From assembly GCA_948473085.1 (NCBI GenBank), contig CAOKWH010000002.1:91035-155034 (forward strand): a stretch of 64,000 nt of DNA. The letters are read 5' to 3'. Numbering within the stretch: the stretch's first letter is position 1; every line of letters starts with the position of its first letter. The notes below the pieces were generated by a model. The model saw nothing but the letters and a program-made list of their open reading frames with translations. It was not told the DNA's origin and ran no database searches. This DNA is from an uncultured Clostridia bacterium (GTDB taxonomy: Bacteria; Bacillota; Clostridia; Oscillospirales; Ruminococcaceae). Position numbers and translations under genes: made by a program. Below are positions 25,036 through 33,392 of this stretch, piece after piece.

Positions 25036-25737
25036 TCAGCCCAGATAGGCCGAACGCACGGAAGAATCGGTGAGCATACTTTTCCCCTCGCCGGAGCTGA
25101 CAATCTGCCCAGTTGCCAGTACATAGCTGTAATGGGCGATTTCCAGCGCCTTGGCGGCGTTCTGTTCCACCAGCAGCACCGTTACGCCGGACTGGTTCAC
25201 CTGCCGGATGATGGAGAAAATCTCATCCACTAAAATGGGCGCTAGGCCCATGGAAGGCTCATCCAGCAGCAGCATCCGGGGGCGGGACATCAGCGCCCGG
25301 CCTATGGCCAGCATCTGCTGTTCGCCGCCGCTGAGGGTGCCGGCCTGCTGGTGGATGCGCTCCTTGAGCCGGGGGAAGCTCTGGAACACCATTTCGTAAT
25401 CCTCCCGGATTCCGGCGGCGTCCTTGCGGGTGTAGGCCCCCATCTCCAAATTTTCCAGGACGGTCATTTTGGAGAACACCCGGCGGCCCTCCGGCACCTG
25501 GGCCAGGCCCTGAAGCAGGATTTTGTTGGGTGCCCGGCCGGTTATTTCGCTGCCGTCCAGTGTAATTTTGCCGCTTTTGGGCTGCAGCAGGCCGGAGATG
25601 GTTTGGAGGATGGTGGTTTTCCCGGCGCCGTTGGCGCCAATCAGGGTGCAGATTTCCCCATCCCGCACCTCAAAGCTGGCCCCTTTTATTGCATGGATTT
25701 TGTCATAATAGACATTCAAATCTTCTACTTTCAGCAT
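25036..25737 (-). CDS. livF: Branched-chain amino acid ABC transporter ATPase LivF
   Basis: A 233-aa ABC ATPase, one of two that energise leucine/isoleucine/valine uptake. Walker A is GANGAGKTT, the Q-loop region SGLLQPKSG follows, the ABC signature is LSGGEQQML and Walker B LLLDEPSMGLAP. The Pro-containing LAQVPEGRRVF is typical of LivF. The long ORF start is rejected; ATG 25737 with GGAGGAG gives MLKVEDLNVYY. It is the last gene of the operon, 11 bp after livG. Confidence 0.93.
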   Translation of the reverse strand: MLKVEDLNVYYDKIHAIKGASFEVRDGEICTLIGANGAGKTTILQTISGLLQPKSGKITLDGSEITGRAPNKILLQGLAQVPEGRRVFSKMTVLENLEMGAYTRKDAAGIREDYEMVFQSFPRLKERIHQQAGTLSGGEQQMLAIGRALMSRPRMLLLDEPSMGLAPILVDEIFSIIRQVNQSGVTVLLVEQNAAKALEIAHYSYVLATGQIVSSGEGKSMLTDSSVRSAYLG

Positions 25738-25748
25738 AGCTCCTCCAA

Positions 25749-26513
25749 TCAGCCTCCCAGATAGGCCCCGATAACCCGGGGGTCGGCCCGTACCTCGTCC
25801 GGCGTGCCGTTGGCAATCACCCTGCCGTAGTCCAGCACCACAATGCGCTCGCATACCCCCATTACCAGGGGCATATCGTGTTCAATGAGCAATATGGCAA
25901 TGCCAAACTTTTGCCGGATAAAGGCGATGGTTTCCATCAGGTCCCGGGTTTCGGTGTTGTTCATACCGGCGGCGGGTTCGTCCAGCAGCAGCAGTTTGGG
26001 GGAGGCCGCCAGCGCCCGGGCAATTTCCAGCTTGCGCTGCTGCCCGTAGGAGAGGCCGGAGGCCGGCATGTCCGCCTTTTCCCGGAGGCCAAACACCTCC
26101 AGCAGCTCCAGCGCCTCCCGGTCGGCCTGTTCCTCCTCGGCCCAGTAGCGCCGGGTTTTAATCAGCGATTCCAGCAGGTTGTAGTGCATCTTGTGGTGCA
26201 TGGCCACCTTGACATTGTCCAGGACAGTCATATCCCGGAACAGCCGGATGTTCTGGAAGGTGCGGCTGATGCCGTGCAGCACCGTGTAGCCCATGCCCTT
26301 GCCGCTGATAACCTCGCCATCCAGGATAACCGCCCCGTCGGTAGGGGTGTACACACCGGTGAGCAGGTTGAACAGCGTTGTCTTGCCGGCGCCATTGGGG
26401 CCAATCAGCCCGATAATGCCGCTGGTGGGGATTTCAAAATTCACATCGTCCAGTGCCCGGAGCCCCTTGAAGCTGATGCCCAGGTGCTCCACCTTTAACA
26501 GTGCCTGTCCCAT
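25749..26513 (-). CDS. livG: Branched-chain amino acid ABC transporter ATPase LivG
   Basis: A 254-aa ABC ATPase partner of LivF. Walker A GPNGAGKTT, the family-specific ISRTFQNIRLF, the signature LSYGQQRKLEIARAL and Walker B LLLDEPAAGMN are visible. The C terminus RVIANGTPDEVRADPRVIGAYLG is typical of LivG. Its ATG overlaps the livM stop codon by one base, indicating translational coupling. Confidence 0.95.
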   Translation of the reverse strand: MGQALLKVEHLGISFKGLRALDDVNFEIPTSGIIGLIGPNGAGKTTLFNLLTGVYTPTDGAVILDGEVISGKGMGYTVLHGISRTFQNIRLFRDMTVLDNVKVAMHHKMHYNLLESLIKTRRYWAEEEQADREALELLEVFGLREKADMPASGLSYGQQRKLEIARALAASPKLLLLDEPAAGMNNTETRDLMETIAFIRQKFGIAILLIEHDMPLVMGVCERIVVLDYGRVIANGTPDEVRADPRVIGAYLGG

Positions 26514-27496
26514 CAGGCGTTCCCTCCCTTCGTTTCTGCTTTTTTGCGCAGCTGTTCCCAGGCGCGGGTCAGGGAAAATTCCTTTTTGCCCAGCAGGCCC
26601 TGGGGGCGCAGAATCATCATCAGCACCAGCGCGATGGAGTAGAGAAGCATCCGGTAGTCGGACATGCTGCGCAGCAGTTCGGGCAGCAGGGTGAGCACAA
26701 CCGCCGCCAGCGTGGCCCCGGTAAAGCTGCCCATGCCCCCCAGCACCACCATAACTAAAATTTCGATGGACATATTAAACCCAAAGGTGCCGGGATCCAG
26801 TACAGTAATATAGTGGGCGTACAGCCCGCCGGCCACCCCGGCAAAGAAGGAGGACACGGCAAAGGCCAGCACCTTGTAGCGGGTGGCGGGAATGCCTGCG
26901 GCCTCGGCGGCAATCTCGTTCTCCCGCAGGGAGAGGATGGCCCGGCCGTGGCGGGTGAAGATGAGGGCATACATGATGGTAATGCCAAAGGCGGATGTCC
27001 AGAACACCCAGGGAAAAGTGGTGTATTCCTCAATGCCGTAAAGCCCCCGGCCGCCGCCGGTGATGCTCATATTTTGTATAATAACCCGGATAATCTCGCC
27101 AAAGCCCAGTGTGACAATGGCCAGGTAGTCCCCCCGGAGCCGCAGCGCCGGAATGCCAATAATCACCCCGAACACTGCCGCCAATGCGCCCCCCAGCAGC
27201 AGGGCCAGGGGGAATTCCACCAGGCCGGGCAGGTCCATGTGCAGCGTGAACAGCGCCGCTGTGTAGGCGCCGATGGACATAAAACCGGCGTGGCCCAGCA
27301 CCAGCTCCCCCAGGGCGCCGGTGGTGAGGTTCAGCGAGGTGGCCAGCAGTACATTGATGCCAATGAGGATGATAACCCCCTGGTACTGCACGCTGATGCT
27401 CCGGGTGAGCATCAGCACATAGAGGACGGCGAACACCGCCGCCAGCGCCAGCAGGTTTCTGCGATGGCTGATTTGAAGCATTTTTGCCTTATCCAC
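26513..27496 (-). CDS. livM: Branched-chain amino acid ABC permease LivM
   Basis: A 327-aa permease with eight or more helices. Family landmarks are LNLTTGALGELVLGHAGFMSIGAYTAAL and the EAA-like cytoplasmic loop LRENEIAAEAAGI. The ORF track starts at 27571 inside livH. GTG 27496 lies 7 bases after AAGGGGGGTG and is preferred; ATG 27481 is an alternative with weaker RBS. It pairs with LivH to form the membrane channel. Confidence 0.93.
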   Translation of the reverse strand: MDKAKMLQISHRRNLLALAAVFAVLYVLMLTRSISVQYQGVIILIGINVLLATSLNLTTGALGELVLGHAGFMSIGAYTAALFTLHMDLPGLVEFPLALLLGGALAAVFGVIIGIPALRLRGDYLAIVTLGFGEIIRVIIQNMSITGGGRGLYGIEEYTTFPWVFWTSAFGITIMYALIFTRHGRAILSLRENEIAAEAAGIPATRYKVLAFAVSSFFAGVAGGLYAHYITVLDPGTFGFNMSIEILVMVVLGGMGSFTGATLAAVVLTLLPELLRSMSDYRMLLYSIALVLMMILRPQGLLGKKEFSLTRAWEQLRKKAETKGGNA

Positions 27497-27509
27497 GAAA
27501 GCACCCCCC

Positions 27510-28385
27510 TTACACTTTTTCCCGTTCGTTTTTGCCCAGCAGGCCGGACGGCTTGATAATAAGCACCACAATCAGCAGGGAAAAGACGATGGCATCCACC
27601 AGCGCCGAAGAGATGTAGCCCTTGATGAGCGCCTCGGCAATGCCGATGATAAAGCCCCCCAGCATGGCGCCGGGGATGATGCCAATACCGCCGATAACAG
27701 CGGCAATAAAGGCTTTCAGCCCCAGCATCGAACCCATATAGGGGTTGATAAGCGGGTAGGTGGAGCTGTACAGCACCGCCGCCACAGCCGCCAGGGCCGA
27801 GCCGATGGCAAAGGTGAGGGAAATGGAGGTATCAATGTTAATGCCCATCAGCTGGGCGGCGCCCTGGTCCTCCGATACGGCCCGCATGGCCTTGCCCAGC
27901 TTGGTGCGGCCCACAAACAGCGTGAGCAGCACCATCAGAAGCAGGGTGACAAGGAGGGTTACTAAGGTCAGGCGGCTGACAGGCACCCCGGCCAGGGTGA
28001 AGCCCTCCCCTTCAAAGGCCGCCGGGAACGGCTTGGGGCTGGAGCCGAACAGGAGCAGAAACACATTTTGCAGCAGGATGCTGACGCCGATGGTGGTAAT
28101 CAGTGCCGACATCCGGGAGCCGCCCCGGAGCGGCTTATAGGCCAGGCGTTCGATAGCCATGCCCAGCAGGGCGCTGGCCAGCGCCGAGGCGGCAATAACC
28201 CCCCATACCGGCAGCCCGGTGTTCTGAAAGATCATCAGCGCAATATAGGAACCCACCATAATAATATCGCCGTGGGCAAAGTTAATCATCTTGGCAATGC
28301 CATACACCATGGTGTAGCCAATGGCAATCAGGGCATAGATGCTGCCAAGCTGGATGCCGTTGATAAGCTGCTGTGCAAAATCCAT
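27510..28385 (-). CDS. livH: Branched-chain amino acid ABC permease LivH
   Basis: A 291-aa permease: N-terminal FAQQLINGIQLGSIYALIAIGYTMVYGIAKMINFAHGD is the classical LivH signature, and VSEDQGAAQLMGIN is the ATPase-coupling loop. About eight helices are expected. It begins 89 bp after livJ; the gap has a hairpin-like GC-rich stretch that could lower expression of downstream genes relative to the binding protein, which is inference. Confidence 0.95.
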   Translation of the reverse strand: MDFAQQLINGIQLGSIYALIAIGYTMVYGIAKMINFAHGDIIMVGSYIALMIFQNTGLPVWGVIAASALASALLGMAIERLAYKPLRGGSRMSALITTIGVSILLQNVFLLLFGSSPKPFPAAFEGEGFTLAGVPVSRLTLVTLLVTLLLMVLLTLFVGRTKLGKAMRAVSEDQGAAQLMGINIDTSISLTFAIGSALAAVAAVLYSSTYPLINPYMGSMLGLKAFIAAVIGGIGIIPGAMLGGFIIGIAEALIKGYISSALVDAIVFSLLIVVLIIKPSGLLGKNEREKV

Positions 28386-28474
28386 TGTACTTCCCTTTCC
28401 TGTTGTTCTGCCCCGGCAGGGCAGGAATAAAAGCCCAAAGGGCGGAAAGCAGCTTCCGCCCCTGCGCTGTATTT

Positions 28475-29629
28475 TTACTTCTCCACCGAGCCGGCGTACT
28501 GGTACTGGCCGTCTCGGATGGTTACCAGGGTGATGTTTTTCACCGGGTCACCGCTGTTTTCATAGTGGATCTGGCCGGTAACGCCGTCATACTGAATCTC
28601 GGCCAGTGCCTTGTTCACCGCCTGGGTGTCGGTGCTGCCGGCTGCTTCGATGGCCTGGAACAGCATCATGCCGGCATCGTAGCCCAGTGCTGCAAAGGAG
28701 GAGGGATCGGAGCCGTAGGCATCCCGGTACTTGGTTACAAAGTTCTGTACCTTTTCATCCTCGGCGGTGGCTACAAAGTGGTTGGTGAACACAACCCCTT
28801 CCACTGCGGCCTTGTTGTTCCCCTCCAGGGCGCCCAGCACGCCATCCCAGCCGTCGCCGCCCAGCAGCTGGACCTTCATCCCCAGGCCGTTGGCCTGAAT
28901 GGCAATCAAAGCGTTGGTGTTGTAGTAGGAGGGCACATACAGCACATCCGGTGTGGCAGTGCCGATTTTGGCCAGCTGGGATTTAAAGTCGGTGTCGGTG
29001 CTCTGGAAGCTCTCGTAGGCAACTACCTCCATCTGCCGGGTTTCCGCCTCGGCCTTGAAGGCTTCGGCCAGGCCCAGGGAGTAGTCGTCGGTGATGTCAT
29101 ACAGGACAGCCACCTTCTGGGCGTGCAGTGTTTCATCGGCGTACATAGCCATGGCGGTTGCCTGGGTTTCGTCCAGGAAGCAGGTGCGGAACACATTGTC
29201 CCCGGCCTGGGTGATGGCCTGGGCGGTGCCGGTGGGGGTCATCATGGGCAGGGTGTCCTTGGCCGCCTTGGTGGATACGCTGATGGAGGGCTTGCTGGTA
29301 ACCGGACCCCACAGGGCAACCATGCCGTCCCCTGCCAGCTTGTTGTAGGCGTTTACCGCCTTGGTGGTGTCGTTTTCATCGTCCTGGTAGCTTACCACAA
29401 CCTGCCGGCCCAGTACACCGCCGTTGGCGTTTACCTCCTCCACAGCCAGCTTCAGGCCATTGGTGGCGGTGATGCCATAGTCGGACGCGCCCCCGGTCAG
29501 GGGGGCAATGGCGCCGATGAACAGGGTGTTTTCATCCTTGGACGAGCTTTCATCCCCGGCGCAGCCGGTGAACATCCCCAGGGCCATTACGCCGGCCAGG
29601 GTGAGGGCAGTGAGTCTTTTTTTGTTCAT
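28475..29629 (-). CDS. livJ: Branched-chain amino acid-binding lipoprotein
   Basis: A 384-aa extracytoplasmic binding protein of the periplasmic-binding type I fold (Leu/Ile/Val-binding). Signal peptide with lipobox FTGC, then FIGAIAPLTGGASDYGITATNGLKLAVEE, VVSYQDDENDTTKAV and GYDAGMMLFQAIEAA. ATG 29629 sits after GAGAGGAAGAAG; the longer ORF start is within the T-box terminator and is rejected. First gene of a livJHMGF operon controlled by an isoleucine-type T-box. Confidence 0.95.
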   Translation of the reverse strand: MNKKRLTALTLAGVMALGMFTGCAGDESSSKDENTLFIGAIAPLTGGASDYGITATNGLKLAVEEVNANGGVLGRQVVVSYQDDENDTTKAVNAYNKLAGDGMVALWGPVTSKPSISVSTKAAKDTLPMMTPTGTAQAITQAGDNVFRTCFLDETQATAMAMYADETLHAQKVAVLYDITDDYSLGLAEAFKAEAETRQMEVVAYESFQSTDTDFKSQLAKIGTATPDVLYVPSYYNTNALIAIQANGLGMKVQLLGGDGWDGVLGALEGNNKAAVEGVVFTNHFVATAEDEKVQNFVTKYRDAYGSDPSSFAALGYDAGMMLFQAIEAAGSTDTQAVNKALAEIQYDGVTGQIHYENSGDPVKNITLVTIRDGQYQYAGSVEK

Positions 29630-29693
29630 GTTTACTTCTTCCTCTCTGTACAGTTTTTTTGAAAGAGCGTTTTGTAAAAGGCAAAAAGGGTAT

Positions 29694-29976
29694 AAAAAAA
29701 CACGCAATCGTCCTTTGGAATTTCCAAGAGACGAAGCGTGTGCTCCGTGGTACCACTCTCATTGCCGGATAAAAGAACCCGGCCACTCTGTCACATCCAA
29801 CAATGCGCCCTCCAAGGTAACGGGGAGGAACCGGTGCGGCTTACCGGGCCGGACGGCCTTTCAACCCACTGCTCAAGGGTGATGCTAAGGCCGCACTTCC
29901 TGCCGCCCTCCCACCAAACGGGCGCGCTCTCTGGGAATGAAGTTTGCTGCAACCTTACTGTCCCTGTCTTAGCATT
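29694..29976 (-). ncRNA. T-box leader, isoleucine (ATC) specifier
   Basis: Minus-strand leader of the liv operon. Stem I shows AGGG-AC-AGTA on its 5' side (K-turn and E-loop), the AGAGAG and GGTGGGAG apical elements, and on its 3' side CCTTAGC-ATC-A-CCCTTGAG. That places an ATC codon followed by the usual purine in the specifier loop. The T-box core AGAGTGGTACCACGG has bulge TGGT, which pairs with a tRNA ending ACCA as expected for tRNA-Ile. The terminator (CACGC...GCGTG plus seven T) overlaps the antiterminator. Uncharged tRNA-Ile should permit transcription. The ATC reading comes from pairing by hand. Confidence 0.9.
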
Positions 29977-30021
29977 TTACATATTCTCTTTCAAAAGCGG
30001 TTGTGCTTTGTAATGGTTTAC

Positions 30022-30049
30022 AGTCTACCATATTTCGGGATGAAGTCAA
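30022..30049 (-). promoter_or_regulatory. Promoter of the T-box/liv operon
   Basis: On the minus strand TTGACT and TAGACT are separated by 16 bases, about 45 bases upstream of the T-box stem I. Confidence 0.65.
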
Positions 30050-30402
30050 GCTGTTTTTAAACAAAAGTTAAAATATTTGTGTATTTTTGTTAGTACAAAA
30101 GAGAAGCAAATTGGATTTATTGTGCGTTTTACAGAATAAATTTGTGGCCGGCCGCCGAGACAGGATAAAAATAACCTGTACTGGGTATTCCTCCCTTTTG
30201 GGCAGAAGGCCAAATGGTTTGCAAACGAAAGTGGTTGTTCCTGCAAAACAAATCGGGCATCCCGGCGGCCGTAGCGGGTATAAATGAATTCCGATTAGAA
30301 ACAAGCTTGCATTTTTATGATAAAATTAGCCGTAAAAGGGCAAAATATGAAAGGATATTTTATATCTTATGCAGAAAAGGGCGGCCCGGAAGGGGAAATG
30401 CG
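30050..30402. other. Intergenic region between liv and bioY promoters
   Basis: About 350 bp between divergent promoters. The overlapping short ORFs lack RBS and family resemblance. No RNA motif was recognised. Confidence 0.5.
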
Positions 30403-30431
30403 TTGACACAGCCGGTTTTCCCCCTTATAAT
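30403..30431 (+). promoter_or_regulatory. Promoter of bioY
   Basis: TTGACA and TATAAT with a 17-base spacer, about 35 bp upstream of the bioY start. No clear BirA operator dyad was seen over it. Confidence 0.85.
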
Positions 30432-30465
30432 CGGTTCAAAACCAAAAAGGAGAAGGGATAAAAAG

Positions 30466-31014
30466 ATGAATCGCACAATCCAGTCCGCCGCTGTGCGGCA
30501 GCTCACTGCCGGGGCACTGTGTACAGCCATCGCCTGCCTGCTGGCGCCGGTGAGCATACCCATTGGCCCTGTAATGCTGAGCATGGGGGTTTTCGGCATT
30601 TTTGTCTGCGGGGCGCTGTTGCCGCCGGCCGGGGCCCTGTCCTCGGCGCTTTGCTATCTGCTCGTTGGGTTTGCAGGCTTTCCGGTGTTTGCCGGCTATG
30701 CCGCAGGGCCGCAGGTGCTGCTGGGGGTAACCGGCGGCTACCTGCTCGCCTATCCCATCATGGCCGGCGTGCTTTCGCTGCTGTATCGGCGCACCCGCAC
30801 CTTTGCCGGCGGGATGTTGGGGGTGGTTTTGGCGCTTCTGCTCTGCTACCTGTTGGGCACAGCCTGGTTTATGGCGGCAACAGGCATGCAGCTGCTGCCC
30901 GCCCTGGGGGCCTGTGTGTTCCCCTTTATTCTGCCCGACCTGCTCAAGGGGGCCTGCGCCCTGAAGCTGGCCGAACTCTGCCGCCAGCGGATTCCTGGCC
31001 TTTCCTGGCTTTAA
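30466..31014 (+). CDS. bioY: Biotin ECF transporter S component BioY
   Basis: A 182-aa membrane protein with six hydrophobic segments that binds biotin for an energy-coupling-factor transporter. Family marks: LTAGALCTAIACLLAPVSIPIGPVM, VGFAGFPVFAGYAAGPQVLLGVTGGYL and a C-terminal FILPDLLKG. ATG 30466 follows AGGAGAAGGG; the ORF-track start at 30214 is upstream of the promoter and is rejected. The shared ECF ATPase and T subunits are not in the window. Confidence 0.92.
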   Translation: MNRTIQSAAVRQLTAGALCTAIACLLAPVSIPIGPVMLSMGVFGIFVCGALLPPAGALSSALCYLLVGFAGFPVFAGYAAGPQVLLGVTGGYLLAYPIMAGVLSLLYRRTRTFAGGMLGVVLALLLCYLLGTAWFMAATGMQLLPALGACVFPFILPDLLKGACALKLAELCRQRIPGLSWL

Positions 31015-31079
31015 TCCGGCGCCCTTTGGTATAGAACTGCCCGCGTCGGCCCAAACTAACCCCCGGAGGTGATGGCTGT

Positions 31080-31850
31080 ATGCTGGGCAAAAAGTTTTGG
31101 TGGTCGTTTGGGCTTTCCCTGGCGGTGTATCTGGCCGGGATTGCTATAGCTGTGCTGGTTATCCCGCCGCCGAAGGCCCCGGCGGAACAGCGGGCCAGCG
31201 GCGTGGCCTTTGACGGCTACCGCCCCGACTGCCGGGAGGATTTGACCGTTTTAGTGGCGATCACCGGGGAGGAGGAGCCGCTGGTGTTCCTGGTGGGGTT
31301 CTGCCCGGCCGAGGAGGGGGTGCTGGTCTACTCCCTGGATGAGGGCCTAATGCCGGTGGAACAAACCCCGGAGGCGCTGTTGCAGGCTGTAAAAGCCGAG
31401 CTGGATCTGCCCATCGACTACTTTTTGGTGGGGCAAGGCAGCGATATGCCCGGCTTTGTCCAGGGGATGGGCTCTGCCGTGGTGGAGCTTGCGGCGGACG
31501 CCACGGTCCAAAGCGGGGGCCAGCGGGTGCAGCTGCGGGCCGGCCGCCAGCTGCTGAATGGCGAGCTTTCCCTGGGGGTGCTGTACAGCGCGCCGGAGCT
31601 GCGGGAGCAGGTGTTTGCCGCCTGGTGCGGGCAGTTTTTTGGCTGGTGCGCCAGCCGGGATACCGAGAAGGTGCTGGCACGGCTGCGGGAGAGCTTTGAC
31701 ACCAACCTGACCTACGATGCCCTGGCCCGGCGCATGCAGGGTGTGCGCTGGCTGGAACAGCAACAGGGGGGCTATCTGCACTGCCTGGGGCAGGGCACCC
31801 GGGAGGAGGCTGTTGCGGCGCTGGGCCGCACTGCCGGGAAACAGCCATAG
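31080..31850 (+). CDS. Membrane-anchored protein, divergent LCP-like
   Basis: A 256-aa protein with one N-terminal membrane helix and an external domain. The order of elements (DLTVLVAITGEEEPLVFLVGF, a strand ending LVYSLDEGLMPVE, then LLQAVKAELDLPIDYFLVGQGSDMPGFVQGMGSAVVEL) resembles a LytR-CpsA-Psr domain: the IPIDYY strand and a degenerate 'lvd.lGGV' segment. The arginines that bind the pyrophosphate lipid in true LCP enzymes are not evident, so it may be non-catalytic. It lies 65 bp after bioY. An unrelated fold cannot be excluded. Confidence 0.5.
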   Translation: MLGKKFWWSFGLSLAVYLAGIAIAVLVIPPPKAPAEQRASGVAFDGYRPDCREDLTVLVAITGEEEPLVFLVGFCPAEEGVLVYSLDEGLMPVEQTPEALLQAVKAELDLPIDYFLVGQGSDMPGFVQGMGSAVVELAADATVQSGGQRVQLRAGRQLLNGELSLGVLYSAPELREQVFAAWCGQFFGWCASRDTEKVLARLRESFDTNLTYDALARRMQGVRWLEQQQGGYLHCLGQGTREEAVAALGRTAGKQP

Positions 31851-31922
31851 GCTTTGTATACTTGCACTAAAACACACCGGGAAAATAGTGCATTTTTATT
31901 TGCAAGTTTTTGAAATTGCCCC

Positions 31923-31951
31923 TTGATTAAACAGGATAAACCATGTAATAT
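31923..31951 (+). promoter_or_regulatory. Promoter of acpP
   Basis: TTGATT and TAATAT with a 17-base spacer, 75 bp upstream of the acyl carrier protein start. Confidence 0.55.
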
Positions 31952-32025
31952 AAGTAGCGTAGAAAATCCTAACGGATATATGCCGCCCTCTGGCGGTTAG
32001 CTTGAATACAAGGAGGCAAATGGTT

Positions 32026-32256
32026 ATGGTATTTGAAAAGGTGCGCGGCATCCTGGCTGATCAGTTGGATTTGGATGCAGACGACATTACAATGGAGTCC
32101 AGCCTTACCGAGGACCTGGGCGCTGACAGCTTGGATTTTGTGGACATTGTAATGAGCCTGGAGGACGAGTTTGATGCCGAGTTCCCGGAAGAGGACATGG
32201 AAAGCGTGAAAACCGTTGGTGATGTAGTGCGCTACATTGAAGAAAATATCCAGTAA
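32026..32256 (+). CDS. acpP: Acyl carrier protein
   Basis: A 76-aa acidic carrier that holds growing acyl chains on a phosphopantetheine arm during fatty acid synthesis. The attachment serine is in [11 protein letters not shown] (DSL motif), followed by [19 protein letters not shown]. Three nearby starts are possible; ATG 32026 is 9 bases from AGGAGG and is preferred over ATG 32020 and TTG 32002. It is a monocistron with its own promoter and terminator; no fab genes are adjacent, which is unusual but not rare for a stand-alone acpP. Confidence 0.95.
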   Translation: MVFEKVRGILADQLDLDADDITMESSLTEDLGADSLDFVDIVMSLEDEFDAEFPEEDMESVKTVGDVVRYIEENIQ

Positions 32257-32263
32257 AACCACG

Positions 32264-32292
32264 GCCCTTTGCCCTGCGGCAGAGGGCTTTTT
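32264..32292 (+). terminator. Terminator of acpP
   Basis: GCCCTTTGCC and GGCAGAGGGC pair around CTGC, followed by a T-rich tail. Confidence 0.85.
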
Positions 32293-32301
32293 ATTTTATC
32301 C

Positions 32302-32330
32302 TTGCCTTGCGGCCGGCAGAGCGGTATAAT
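32302..32330 (+). promoter_or_regulatory. Promoter of the GNAT gene
   Basis: TTGCCT and TATAAT with a 17-base spacer, 66 bp upstream of the acetyltransferase start. Confidence 0.75.
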
Positions 32331-32396
32331 AGGATTTAAAGGATACTTTAGCGCAGTGTTGCGTCAATATTTTTCGGGAAAGGCGGTTTTTTTGAA

Positions 32397-33236
32397 ATGG
32401 ATGTATTGGTAAGAAGGCTTGTCTGGGAGGAACTGGATGAGGCTGTACGGGTGGAAGAGGCAGCCATGAAGGGGTACGGCTATCTGCGGGACACATCGGA
32501 GCTGTTCTTTAATGATGAGGTTGGCCCCATGCTGGGGGCTTTCCATGGCGAGGAGCTGGTGGGCATTGCCAAATACACCGTTCTGCCCGACCACACAGCC
32601 TGGTTGGAGACCCTGCGGGTGGCCCCGGAGCATCAGCGCAAGGGGGTTGGCCGTCAGCTGTATGAGGAGTTTGAGCGCATTTCCAAGCGGCTGAATATCC
32701 CCAGCATGGCCATGTACACCGGCCTGAAGAACATCCCCAGCTACTCGCTGGCCCGGGTGTTTGGGCTGGATACAGCCGGCAGATACCGGGAGTTCCAGCT
32801 GGATCTTGCCGGCTGCACCGCTCCGGAAGCGGTGGCTGCTTTTGAGCCGGTGGGTGAGGAGGAGGCTTGCCAGCTGCTGGGCACCCTGGCAGAGAAGTAT
32901 GAGCATTTCATCATCTTCAATCGCACCTTTATGCACATGAACAAGGATATTTTCTCCGCCCTGGCCCGGGAGGGCAAGGTGTATATCGACCGTGCCAGCG
33001 GCAGCTTTATGGCCTTTGGCAACCGCTTTTTGGAGAAGCGTTCGGTGCAGATTGCCATGATGGCCGGGGACTACAAAAAGTGCATGGATTACGCCGTTAA
33101 GGTGGGCCTGGAGAAGGGCGTGCCCCAGGTAGTAACCATGACCCCCATCAGCGACGAAGCCCTGCAGCAGGTGGTTACCGACTATGGCTTTAAGATGGCT
33201 GCCGACCTGCAGGTAATGAGCGGCGAGGTAAGATAA
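32397..33236 (+). CDS. GNAT-family N-acetyltransferase
   Basis: A 279-aa protein. The N-terminal half is a GNAT domain (GAFHGEELVGIAKY, ETLRVAPEHQRKGVGRQLYEEF with the acetyl-CoA-binding R-x-x-G-x-G/A). The C-terminal half (about 165-279, with IFNRTFMHMNKD and KVYIDRASGSFMAFGN) is a second alpha/beta domain as in two-domain GNAT proteins. Substrate unknown. ATG 32397 has a weak AAAGGCGG RBS. It stands alone between its own promoter and terminator. Confidence 0.85.
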   Translation: MDVLVRRLVWEELDEAVRVEEAAMKGYGYLRDTSELFFNDEVGPMLGAFHGEELVGIAKYTVLPDHTAWLETLRVAPEHQRKGVGRQLYEEFERISKRLNIPSMAMYTGLKNIPSYSLARVFGLDTAGRYREFQLDLAGCTAPEAVAAFEPVGEEEACQLLGTLAEKYEHFIIFNRTFMHMNKDIFSALAREGKVYIDRASGSFMAFGNRFLEKRSVQIAMMAGDYKKCMDYAVKVGLEKGVPQVVTMTPISDEALQQVVTDYGFKMAADLQVMSGEVR

Positions 33237-33240
33237 ATAA

Positions 33241-33270
33241 AAACCCCTGGCTTAATGGCCGGGGGTTTTT
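33241..33270 (+). terminator. Terminator of the GNAT gene
   Basis: AAACCCCtGGC and GGCCGGGGGTTTTT form a stem-loop just after the stop codon. Confidence 0.85.
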
Positions 33271-33328
33271 GCTATTTAGCGGACAGGGGCCAAAGGGAGC
33301 AGGGAACCGCCCGGCCATAAAATTTTCC

Positions 33329-33357
33329 TTGAACATTGCCGCCAAACAGTCTATAAT
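33329..33357 (+). promoter_or_regulatory. Promoter of proS
   Basis: TTGAAC and TATAAT with a 17-base spacer; the start codon follows 36 bp downstream, so the leader is short and no T-box fits. Confidence 0.85.
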
Positions 33358-33392
33358 AGGGGAATACTATAAAAAATAGGAGATGAACAGCA

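Noticed and set aside
24675-25124. N-terminal extension of the secreted protein (ORF to 25124)
   Set aside because: A good RBS and a signal peptide begin at ATG 24674; the extension crosses the liv terminator.
29738-30013. 91-aa plus-strand ORF
   Set aside because: It runs antisense through the T-box leader and has no family resemblance.
33241-33392. T-box upstream of proS
   Set aside because: The leader is only about 30 nt after the promoter and contains no TGGNACC core.
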